From assembly GCA_023460175.1 (NCBI GenBank), contig JAEWRC010000090.1, forward strand, positions 1-20,546: a stretch of 20,546 bases of DNA. Direction: 5' to 3'. A model generated the notes under the pieces. That model saw nothing but the letters and a program-made list of their open reading frames with translations. It was not told the origin of the DNA and ran no database searches. This document shows positions 14,191 to 20,546 of this stretch, piece after piece (positions within the stretch are counted from its first letter, which is position 1; every line of letters starts with the position of its first letter). The translations under genes were made by a program, and so were the position numbers. Source of the stretch: Actinomycetes bacterium. GTDB taxonomy: Bacteria > Actinomycetota > Actinomycetes > Mycobacteriales > Mycobacteriaceae.

Positions 14191-15075
14191 ATGACGACCA
14201 ACGACATCGACCCGGTCCGACAGATCTGGCAGCAACTCGAGCTGCCGGGCATCGTCGACGTCCACACCCACTTCATGCCGAAGTCGGTGATGGACAAGGT
14301 GTGGCAGTACTTCGACTCGGCGGGCCCGCTGACAGGCCGCGAATGGCCGATCCGCTACCGCACCGCCGAGGAAGAACGCGTCCACATGTTGCGCCGCTTT
14401 GGGGTTCGCGCCTTCAGCTCGCTGGTGTACGCGCACAAGCCGGACATGGCCGAATGGCTCAACGGTTGGGCCCGGCAGTTCGCCCTGCAGACCCCGGACT
14501 GCCTGAGCACCGCCACGTTCTACCCCGAACCCGGCGCCGCGGACTACGTGGAGACCGCAATCACCCAGGGCACCAAGCTGTTCAAGTCGCACATCCAGGT
14601 GGGCCAGTACGAGCCGAACGACCCCCTGCTCGACGGGGTCTGGGGAATCCTGCAGGAGAGCGCGACCCCGGTGGTGATCCACTGTGGTTCCGGTCCGGCC
14701 CCCGGCGACTACACCGGACCCGATCCCATCCGCACCTTGCTGACCCGCTACCCGCGACTGGTCCTGATCATCGCCCACATGGGCATGCCCGAGTACACCG
14801 AGTTCCTCGACATCGCCGGCGACCACCCGCAGGTCCAACTGGACACCACCATGGCGTTCACCGCATTCGCCGAGGCCGCGATGCCCTTCCCCACCGACCA
14901 CCTGCCCCGACTGCGCGATCTGGGCGAACGCATCCTGTTCGGCAGCGACTTCCCGAACATCCCCTACAGCTACGCCGAGGCGATGCGTGCGATCACCGAT
15001 CTCGGTGTGGCCGACGACGACTGGCTGCGCGACGTGTTCTACCGCAACGGCGCACGGCTGTTCGGCCTGTCCTGA
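14191..15075 (+). CDS. Metal-dependent amidohydrolase (amidohydrolase 2 / ACMSD-like family)
   Basis: A 294-aa TIM-barrel hydrolase of the amidohydrolase-2 type. The metal ligands line up: HTH (H25, H27) in VDVHTHFMP, H164 in VVIHCGSG, H196 in LIIAHMGMPE and D253 in LFGSDFPN. This family includes ACMSD-type decarboxylases and 2-pyrone or other ring-fission hydrolases, so the reaction may be decarboxylation or hydrolysis of a carboxylated intermediate; which one cannot be told. It is cytoplasmic (no signal peptide). The ATG lies 42 bp after the RidA-like gene, and co-transcription is likely. A distant AGGA is the only ribosome-site match. Confidence 0.92.
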   Translation: MTTNDIDPVRQIWQQLELPGIVDVHTHFMPKSVMDKVWQYFDSAGPLTGREWPIRYRTAEEERVHMLRRFGVRAFSSLVYAHKPDMAEWLNGWARQFALQTPDCLSTATFYPEPGAADYVETAITQGTKLFKSHIQVGQYEPNDPLLDGVWGILQESATPVVIHCGSGPAPGDYTGPDPIRTLLTRYPRLVLIIAHMGMPEYTEFLDIAGDHPQVQLDTTMAFTAFAEAAMPFPTDHLPRLRDLGERILFGSDFPNIPYSYAEAMRAITDLGVADDDWLRDVFYRNGARLFGLS

Positions 15076-15103
15076 GCGCGTTACAGGGCTACCATCGGGT
15101 GTT

Positions 15104-16327
15104 GTGGCCTCATCCAACCCGGCCGCCGCGGCGCGGCCCGAAGCCGATCCACCGGTCGATCCGCCGATCCCGGTTCCCGATGTCCCCGGCGCCGACGCCG
15201 GCGAGCGAGGTCTGCCCGACCGCTCGGAACTGACGCTGGCGCAACGCGCCGTCGTCGACGCCTCCGTGATCGCCGACCTGGGCCTGCGCACCGGTATCGC
15301 CTCCCTGGTGGGCGCGGCCATGCTGCCGCCGGTCATCGCGGGTGTGCTGCGCGGCAACGACCTGCGCCGGGAGCGCGAACACCTGCGGTTCTACGCCGAT
15401 CTCGCGGCCCAACGCGACGCCGAGGTATCGTTCCCGGCCCCCGCCACCGCACCGCGCGTGTCGATCCAGCCCTCCAACCCCATCGCCCGCCAGATCGCCC
15501 ACGGCGATGTCCAGCACGTGCAGTTCCAGAGCAGCTACGAGGCGCGCAATCCCGAGATGCGCAACCTCTGGCGCGGACTGAACCGCAACAACGTGGTGCA
15601 CGCCCAGCATTGGCGGCACGACGACGGCCCCCACCCGACGCTGTGCGTCATCCATGGATTCCTGGGCTCGCCGTATCTGTTCAACGGCCTGTTCTTCTCG
15701 CTGCCGTGGTTCTACCGCACGGGGTTCGACGTGCTGCTCTACACGCTGCCCTTCCACGGTCGCCGCGCCGAGCGGTTCTCACCGTTCAGCGGTTACGGAT
15801 TCTTCTCCAACGGGATGGCCGGCATGGCCGAGGCCATGGCGCAAGCCGTTCACGACTTCCGGTCCATCCTGGATTACCTGGAGTCCACCGGTGTGGACAA
15901 GATCGCGCTGACGGGCATGTCGTTGGGCGGCTACACCTCGTCGCTGATCGCCAGCGTGGAGGATCGGTTGCAGGCCGTGATCCCGAATGTGCCTGTGGTG
16001 AACCCGGAATCGGCGTTCGATGACTGGTGGCCGGCCAACAAGCTGGTCGAGTTCGTGCGACACGCCAGCGGCATCAGCCGGGAGGAGGCCGCCCAGGCCT
16101 CGGCCTTCCATTCCCCGCTGAACTACGCCCCGAAGGTGCCCAAGGACCGCCGGCTCATCATCACCGGCCTCGGCGATCGACTCGCCCCGCCCGAGCAGGC
16201 CGAGGCGCTGTGGGAACACTGGGACCGCTGCGCGTTCCACTGGTTCCCCGGCAACCACATCCTGCACGTCAGCCAGCCGGAGTATCTGCGCCGGATGACG
16301 AGATTCCTTCGGCCCGTTATGTTCTGA
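15104..16327 (+). CDS. Alpha/beta hydrolase (Rv0293c-like) next to ESX-3
   Basis: The product from GTG 15104 has 407 residues. The last ~240 form an alpha/beta hydrolase: oxyanion-side motif CVIHGFLGSPY at 181-191, nucleophile elbow GMSLGG with Ser273, probable acid Asp358 (GLGDRLAPP) and His385 or His388 (GNHILHV). The first ~165 residues are Pro-rich then helical, with a hydrophobic patch at 65-82 (IASLVGAAMLPPVIAGVL) that may touch the membrane. The open frame reaches back to 14987, inside the amidohydrolase gene; GTG 15104 is preferred since a TACCAT hexamer lies 8 nt before it and no better ribosome site exists. The final 11 bp overlap the end of convergent eccE3. I recall Rv0293c holding exactly this place beside eccE3. 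Substrate unknown; an esterase or lipase is a guess. Confidence 0.88.
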   Translation: MASSNPAAAARPEADPPVDPPIPVPDVPGADAGERGLPDRSELTLAQRAVVDASVIADLGLRTGIASLVGAAMLPPVIAGVLRGNDLRREREHLRFYADLAAQRDAEVSFPAPATAPRVSIQPSNPIARQIAHGDVQHVQFQSSYEARNPEMRNLWRGLNRNNVVHAQHWRHDDGPHPTLCVIHGFLGSPYLFNGLFFSLPWFYRTGFDVLLYTLPFHGRRAERFSPFSGYGFFSNGMAGMAEAMAQAVHDFRSILDYLESTGVDKIALTGMSLGGYTSSLIASVEDRLQAVIPNVPVVNPESAFDDWWPANKLVEFVRHASGISREEAAQASAFHSPLNYAPKVPKDRRLIITGLGDRLAPPEQAEALWEHWDRCAFHWFPGNHILHVSQPEYLRRMTRFLRPVMF

Positions 16328-17264
16328 CCTTCTCCACGCCGGCGGGCCAGCGCAGGTCGGCCAGGTCGGCGGCGGAGGGGTCCGCGCCGGGCAGCGGGTC
16401 GGCGGCGTTCGGCGACAACGCGTCGAGCGCCTCCAGCTGGTAGCCACGCAGCGGGCGCAGGCCCGGCAGCGGCGCGGCGCCCTTCGGCTTGTCGTCGGTG
16501 CGGATCGCGCAGGCCGCCGCCACCCGGGTTCCCGGGGTGATCTGCACCGCGGTCCACACCTCCGGCGAGGAGTGCTCCCAGAGCTTGTCCAGGGTCTCCG
16601 GCAGGGCGTCATTGACGTCGACGGCGTAGGCCGCCACGTAGCTGTCGGCCCCGTCCTGGACTGCGCGCCACTTCGCCTTGGCCTGCGGCCCGAGGATGTC
16701 CGGCACGTCGACCTCCGAGGTGGTGACGGCCCAACCGAGTTCGCGCAGGTGATCGGCGAGCCGGCGCAACGTCACCTCGGCGGTGTCGCGCAGCGGGATC
16801 CGCGGCGAACGCGCCTGCAGCTCGGTGAGATTCGAGGCCGCCGACATGGTCAGCCCGATCCAGGTGGTGCGCCCCGCGGGGGTGTTGCGGCTGGTGACGC
16901 GCACCGCGTCGCACCGCAGCCCGTACCGGTCGAGGTAACCGGCGATCACCTCCAGCGGCAGGTCGCCGTCGCTTTCCGGCAGGACGCGCAGCACCGCGGT
17001 GGTCTGCGCGTCCGACTCGGTGCGCTGGACCAACTGGTGTGCCCCACCGCCGGATTCGCGGGTGCCGATCAGCGCGATGCGCCGCTTGATCATGGTGGTC
17101 AGGAACATCCCGTGCCACTGGGCCAGCAGGATGATCGTCACCGCGATGGCGATGCCGAGCGCCCACTTACCGATGTCGGTCTGCCACGGGTAGGACATTG
17201 CCGCGGGCACGACCGCCAACGCAATCAGGGTGAGTCGACCGGCTCCCGGCCAAGCAATCCTCAC
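16317..17264 (-). CDS. eccE3: ESX-3 type VII secretion system membrane protein EccE3
   Basis: This 315-aa protein has two N-terminal membrane spans (~10-26 and 33-50) followed by a basic loop (MIKRRIALIG) and a ~250-residue globular domain with VTSRNTPAGRTTWIGLTMSA, typical of EccE. EccE proteins sit at the periphery of the hexameric ESX membrane complex. Its GTG overlaps the mycP3 stop as GTGA, so translation is coupled, and it ends the operon as in other ESX-3 loci. I assign ESX-3, not another ESX, from the gene order espG-eccD-mycP-eccE and the adjoining Rv0293c-like hydrolase. The open frame upstream lies inside mycP3 and is not real. Confidence 0.92.
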   Translation of the reverse strand: MRIAWPGAGRLTLIALAVVPAAMSYPWQTDIGKWALGIAIAVTIILLAQWHGMFLTTMIKRRIALIGTRESGGGAHQLVQRTESDAQTTAVLRVLPESDGDLPLEVIAGYLDRYGLRCDAVRVTSRNTPAGRTTWIGLTMSAASNLTELQARSPRIPLRDTAEVTLRRLADHLRELGWAVTTSEVDVPDILGPQAKAKWRAVQDGADSYVAAYAVDVNDALPETLDKLWEHSSPEVWTAVQITPGTRVAAACAIRTDDKPKGAAPLPGLRPLRGYQLEALDALSPNAADPLPGADPSAADLADLRWPAGVEKVRT

Positions 17265-18646
17265 TGCGAGCGTTCCTTTCGTCGGTGCGCCGCGTACGCC
17301 GTGGCGGCGACGGCCAGCGCAAGGGCGGCCGTGCCGGCGAACGCGATGTTGCGCGGGGTGTGGTTCTCGGGCGGCTCCACCACGGGGGCCGCGATCTGGG
17401 TTGCCTCGGGCGCGCCAGGTGGAGGCGGCGGCAGTTCCCACGTCAGGGCGGCCACCGGGTCGAGCGTGCCGGCACCCACCAGGTTCGACGGATCCCGCGC
17501 GCCATTGTGGGCGGTCCGGGTGAGCCGCTGAATGACCTGATTGGCAGGCATTTCCGGGAATCGGCTGCGCACCAGCGCGGCCACCCCGGACACATACGCG
17601 GTGGCGAAGCTGGTGCCGCTGATGGGGGCCATCTGCCCGCGCTCGGCCGGCACACCATTGGCCAGCCCGCCCGCGCTGTTGCTCAGCGAGACGATGTTCT
17701 CCCCCGGCGCCGCGATGCCCACCCAGGGGCCACTCATGGTGAATTTCGAGGGTTGACCGCCGGGGGTCAGCGATCCCACCGACAGCACATAGGGCTGCCA
17801 CCACGACGGGGTCGAGATCGCGCCGGCGGCCGCCCAGTTGCGCGGGTCCTCCGGATTGATCGATCCGCCAAGCGGATTGGACTGGCAGGCCTGTCCCCCG
17901 GCGATCCCGTTCGGACCGGCGTTGCCGGCCGCGGCGACGATGACGGCATCCTTGTCCACCGCGGCGTAACGCAGGGCCGCGCCGAGGGCGGACTCGTCGA
18001 CGTCGCTGCCCGCGGGCAGGCAGGTCGCCGAGGAGATGTTGATGACCCGGGCCCCGAGATCGGCGGCGCGCACCACGGCCCGCGCCAACGAGGCGATGTC
18101 GACGACGGCGTGCTCGAGCACCGGATCACCGCCGGTGGTGCGCGGTGAGTAGCGCGGTGAGGTCTGCCGGATCGCGATGATCCGGGCCTCCGGTGCGACA
18201 CCGGAGAAGGCGTCGCCGTCGGCGGGCTGGCCGGCGATGATCCCGGCGACCAGGGTGCCGTGGCCGTCGCAGTCGGTCAGTCCGTCGCCGTTGGCGACGT
18301 AGTCGCCGCCGGCCTCGACGTCCGGCAACCGCGGCCCCGGCGTGACACCGGTGTCGATGACGGCGACGGTCTGACCTTCGCCGCGGGAGAACCGCCACGC
18401 GCCTTCGAGATTGAGCATCCGCTGGTTGGGCGAGGCGGCGGCCGGATCCGAGCCGGGCAGCACGCCGGTGGTGACGCAGTCACCCTGCTGCTGCATCGGG
18501 GCGGCCGGGCCGGTGTTACCGGCCGGCGGCGGGGTTTCGGGATCGACGGTCGGCGGGACGATCGCCCACGCCGCCGGGCTCATGACCAGCGCGGCCGCAC
18601 AGCCGGCCGCCGTGGCCCTGAGTCCGCGCCGAAGCACTCGGGTCAT
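17261..18646 (-). CDS. mycP3: ESX-3 mycosin, membrane-anchored subtilisin-like protease MycP3
   Basis: A 461-aa subtilase. A signal peptide (about 1-28, ATAAGCAAALVMSPAAWA) is followed by the N-terminal extension and a catalytic domain with Asp98 (VAVIDTG), His129 (DGHGTLVAG), oxyanion Asn242 (AAAGNAG) and Ser346 (SGTSFATA). A Pro-rich linker then leads to one C-terminal membrane span (432-453) and a basic tail (HRRKERSQ). All catalytic residues are present and length matches known MycP3. Mycosins sit in the periplasm on top of the ESX complex and stabilise it; the protease activity is known to cleave only few substrates. The ATG forms an ATGA overlap with the eccD3 stop, and its own stop overlaps the eccE3 start. 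Confidence 0.96.
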   Translation of the reverse strand: MTRVLRRGLRATAAGCAAALVMSPAAWAIVPPTVDPETPPPAGNTGPAAPMQQQGDCVTTGVLPGSDPAAASPNQRMLNLEGAWRFSRGEGQTVAVIDTGVTPGPRLPDVEAGGDYVANGDGLTDCDGHGTLVAGIIAGQPADGDAFSGVAPEARIIAIRQTSPRYSPRTTGGDPVLEHAVVDIASLARAVVRAADLGARVINISSATCLPAGSDVDESALGAALRYAAVDKDAVIVAAAGNAGPNGIAGGQACQSNPLGGSINPEDPRNWAAAGAISTPSWWQPYVLSVGSLTPGGQPSKFTMSGPWVGIAAPGENIVSLSNSAGGLANGVPAERGQMAPISGTSFATAYVSGVAALVRSRFPEMPANQVIQRLTRTAHNGARDPSNLVGAGTLDPVAALTWELPPPPPGAPEATQIAAPVVEPPENHTPRNIAFAGTAALALAVAATAYAAHRRKERSQ

Positions 18647-20067
18647 CGATTGAGAACCCAGGTGAACAGGCCCACCCCGTACGCCATGACCGGGATCAGC
18701 GAGGCGTCGAGGGCGGCGGCCAGGAAGCTCACGTAGCGGCGCATCGGCAGCGAATAGCTGTCGGGCGAGGCGAACTTCGGGTTGGTGGCGGCGATGATCC
18801 ACACCACGGTGACCACAGCCAGTGCCACGACCGCCCACAGCGCCAGCTGGTAGCGGCCCTGGATCGCGAAGGTGACCAGCAGCGTGACACCCACCAGGTA
18901 CGGCTGGGCCAACAGCCACGCCTTGCAGGCGGCGGTGTCCCACACGCGGGCCCGCAGCACGGCCGCGGCGGCGGTGGCGATCACCACGTACCAACCCCAC
19001 ACACCCGGATCCGACTGCACGGCAATGGCCAACGAGCCCAGCACCGACAGGATCACCGCACCGGCGATGAAGCCGGTCTGATGCGCATCGCTGATCCGCA
19101 CGCGGCGCGGCAGGTCTTCCAGGATCTTCAACGACGGCGCGGACGGCGCGGGGTCACCCGGTGCGGGGATGACGGGCAGCGGCAGCCGGGCCCACATGGC
19201 CGACAGGTGCGCGGCCTGCACGGTGACCAGCAGCGCCAGTACGATCAGGCCGCAGCCCAGCGCCACCAGCGACACGTTCCAGATGGCCGCGACAGCCGAG
19301 GCCACCAGGACACCGAAGCCGACGACGGTGCCGGCGGTGAAGAAGCCCAGCGAGCGTTCCGAGATGAAGGTGCTGATCAACGACCAGGCGGTCACGCCGG
19401 CGGCGGCCAGGATCAGTTGCGGTGCACCGAATTCGCCCGGCACGGCCAGCGCGAACGCTGCCGCGATCGGGGCCAGCGCGGCGATCGACAGTTCGACGGC
19501 GGGCTGCTGGGAGCGGGCCCGCAGCGCCAGCGCCGCGACCACGGCGACGGCCGCGATCGCACTGACGGCGAACAGGCCGGCGACATCGCCGGTGAGCAGG
19601 CGATGGGCCACCGCGAAACCGGTGCCCGCCAACAGCACGACGATCACCGCGGCCCGGGCGGCGCGCTGGATGTGGGTGGTGTTCCAGGGCCGCTTGCGCG
19701 ACTCGGAGAAGATGACCGCCGCGTCGGCGACGTCCTCGACGATGCCGGGCGCGGCGGGTCCCGCCGGAACCGGCTGCAGCGCAAGCAGATCGCCGTCGAC
19801 CACACCGACGGTGTCCAGGGTGGCGTCGAGCGAGAACGTGGCACCGCCGATCGGCGCGAGACTCAGGCGGCGGCGCGCGGTGGGCTCGTCACCGCTGTCC
19901 TGTCCCTCCTCCTCGTCCGGCAGCAGGCGCAGCACGGCCGGCATGATCTCGCGCAGCGGCACCTGGGCCGGCAGCGCAATCTCGGTGATCCGGCTGTCGG
20001 CCAGCACGGCCACGCGCACGATCGGCAGAACCGGAGTGGCAATGGTCGCCCCGGAGGTGTCAGTCAT
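18643..20067 (-). CDS. eccD3: ESX-3 type VII secretion integral membrane protein EccD3
   Basis: A 474-aa protein with an N-terminal ubiquitin-like (YukD-type) domain (about residues 13-100, PIVRVAVLADSRITEIALPA onward), a linker, and eleven strongly hydrophobic segments that fill the rest. This layout is specific to EccD, which builds most of the membrane region of ESX secretion complexes and forms dimers around EccC/EccB. It follows espG3 by 14 bp and overlaps mycP3 by ATGA, so the four genes form one operon. The start ATG at 20067 precedes the ubiquitin-like fold directly. Confidence 0.95.
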   Translation of the reverse strand: MTDTSGATIATPVLPIVRVAVLADSRITEIALPAQVPLREIMPAVLRLLPDEEEGQDSGDEPTARRRLSLAPIGGATFSLDATLDTVGVVDGDLLALQPVPAGPAAPGIVEDVADAAVIFSESRKRPWNTTHIQRAARAAVIVVLLAGTGFAVAHRLLTGDVAGLFAVSAIAAVAVVAALALRARSQQPAVELSIAALAPIAAAFALAVPGEFGAPQLILAAAGVTAWSLISTFISERSLGFFTAGTVVGFGVLVASAVAAIWNVSLVALGCGLIVLALLVTVQAAHLSAMWARLPLPVIPAPGDPAPSAPSLKILEDLPRRVRISDAHQTGFIAGAVILSVLGSLAIAVQSDPGVWGWYVVIATAAAAVLRARVWDTAACKAWLLAQPYLVGVTLLVTFAIQGRYQLALWAVVALAVVTVVWIIAATNPKFASPDSYSLPMRRYVSFLAAALDASLIPVMAYGVGLFTWVLNR

Positions 20068-20081
20068 CTATTCGTTCTCTT

Positions 20082-20546
20082 TCAGCTTCTTTGGGTGGTG
20101 AAGTCACGGGCCATGGGTGCCGACGGAAACCATTGGCCGTCGGGCAGCGTCGCCGTGAGGTTCTGCAATGCCAGCGCGATGGCGAACGGAGTGCCAGGCG
20201 CGAAGGTGGAAATCCATTCGCCGTCGAAGGCCCGGGTGGGACTCACCAACACCCGGCCCTCGTTGGTGTCGACGACGGCGACGCCGACTTCGGCGGTCTG
20301 CTGCGTGGCCTCTCGGCGCTGCCCCGCGACGATCTCGACATATCGCCGCGGGCCGCTGAAGACCGACTGCACCACGGCGTGCGCCGAGGCGGGAACGCCG
20401 AGATAGTCCAGCACACTGGACAACTCGGCGCCGTTACGCAGTTGCTCGTCGGCGCGGGCACCGACTCGGGCCGGCATGGCGAACTCGTCGAACCGCGCCG
20501 GGGCGCGGGTCGACAGGCCCCCCGTCACCCCCGGAACCCGCCCGTA
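20082..20546 (-). CDS. espG3: ESX-3 chaperone EspG3, C-terminal part (5' end outside window)
   Basis: The frame enters from the right edge (YGRVPG, then VTGGLSTRAP) and gives the last 154 residues, about half of a ~290-aa EspG protein. A GTG at 20528 is not the true start. Visible parts include VLDYLGVPASAHAVVQSVFS, a beta-sheet core (RRYVEIVAG; TAEVGVAVVDTNEGRVLVSP) and the end ALQNLTATLPDGQWFP followed by MARDFTTQ, consistent with the EspG fold. EspG proteins bind the tip of their cognate PE-PPE dimers in the cytoplasm and keep them soluble for export; EspG3 serves ESX-3 substrates. Identity is supported mainly by the eccD3-mycP3-eccE3 genes that follow. Confidence 0.88.
   Translation of the reverse strand, partial: YGRVPGVTGGLSTRAPARFDEFAMPARVGARADEQLRNGAELSSVLDYLGVPASAHAVVQSVFSGPRRYVEIVAGQRREATQQTAEVGVAVVDTNEGRVLVSPTRAFDGEWISTFAPGTPFAIALALQNLTATLPDGQWFPSAPMARDFTTQRS

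Noticed and set aside
19081..20406. Plus-strand frame of 441 codons opposite eccD3 and espG3
   Set aside because: Gln/Arg/Gly-rich with no recognisable domain and fully antisense to conserved ESX-3 genes.

Overview
The window looks like chromosomal DNA from a mycobacterium, probably a rapid-growing Mycolicibacterium-type species. The evidence is high GC with GTG starts, many TANNNT -10 hexamers placed 6-8 nt before start codons (leaderless genes), and a type VII secretion block in the order espG-eccD-mycP-eccE, which is the 3' end of an ESX-3 locus. As far as I recall the M. tuberculosis map, the window carries, in inverted orientation, the neighbourhood Rv0293c (hydrolase next to eccE3) and Rv0308 to Rv0312 (PAP2, L,D-transpeptidase-like, SnoaL-like, 410-aa unknown, Hsp70-like). 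I recognised families from sequence and memory and ran no search. No CDS-free stretch exceeds about 160 bases, and I saw no RNA gene, insertion sequence or CRISPR array.

Left part (1-5977): a membrane-anchored Hsp70-like protein runs off the left edge through extreme poly-C (poly-G on +) tracts. It is preceded by a probable two-gene operon, an NAD(P)-dependent DapB/amine-dehydrogenase-like protein and a 410-aa unknown protein, and these share a 38-bp divergent promoter region with a TetR regulator. A near-palindromic operator candidate lies between them. A polytopic membrane protein converges on tetR with no gap and is divergent from a SnoaL/NTF2-like protein.

Middle (5978-12682): an exported L,D-transpeptidase-like protein, then a + strand module of three overlapping genes. 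These are a proline-rich single-span membrane protein (181 aa), a 741-aa protein with a helical N-terminus, a Pro/Thr linker and C-terminal domains resembling DUF5632/DUF5631, and a 312-aa Gly-rich protein. They resemble ESX-associated or secreted-protein families of mycobacteria. The first gene and the N-terminal ~285 codons of the second are clearly AT-richer and contain TTA codons, while the rest is host-like, so the second gene looks chimeric. A PAP2/diacylglycerol-kinase fusion follows, overlapping tail to tail with a second PAP2 phosphatase.

Right part (12683-20546): an exported charged protein of unknown function, a RidA-fold protein, a metal-dependent amidohydrolase and an alpha/beta hydrolase run rightward. 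The hydrolase overlaps the end of eccE3 on the opposite strand. The tightly coupled espG3 (partial), eccD3, mycP3 and eccE3 genes encode the chaperone, membrane channel and protease parts of ESX-3, which is known in mycobacteria for its role in iron/zinc homeostasis. The most interesting features are the chimeric three-gene module, the long homopolymer tracts in the Hsp70-like gene, and the compact divergent leaderless promoter pair with its operator.
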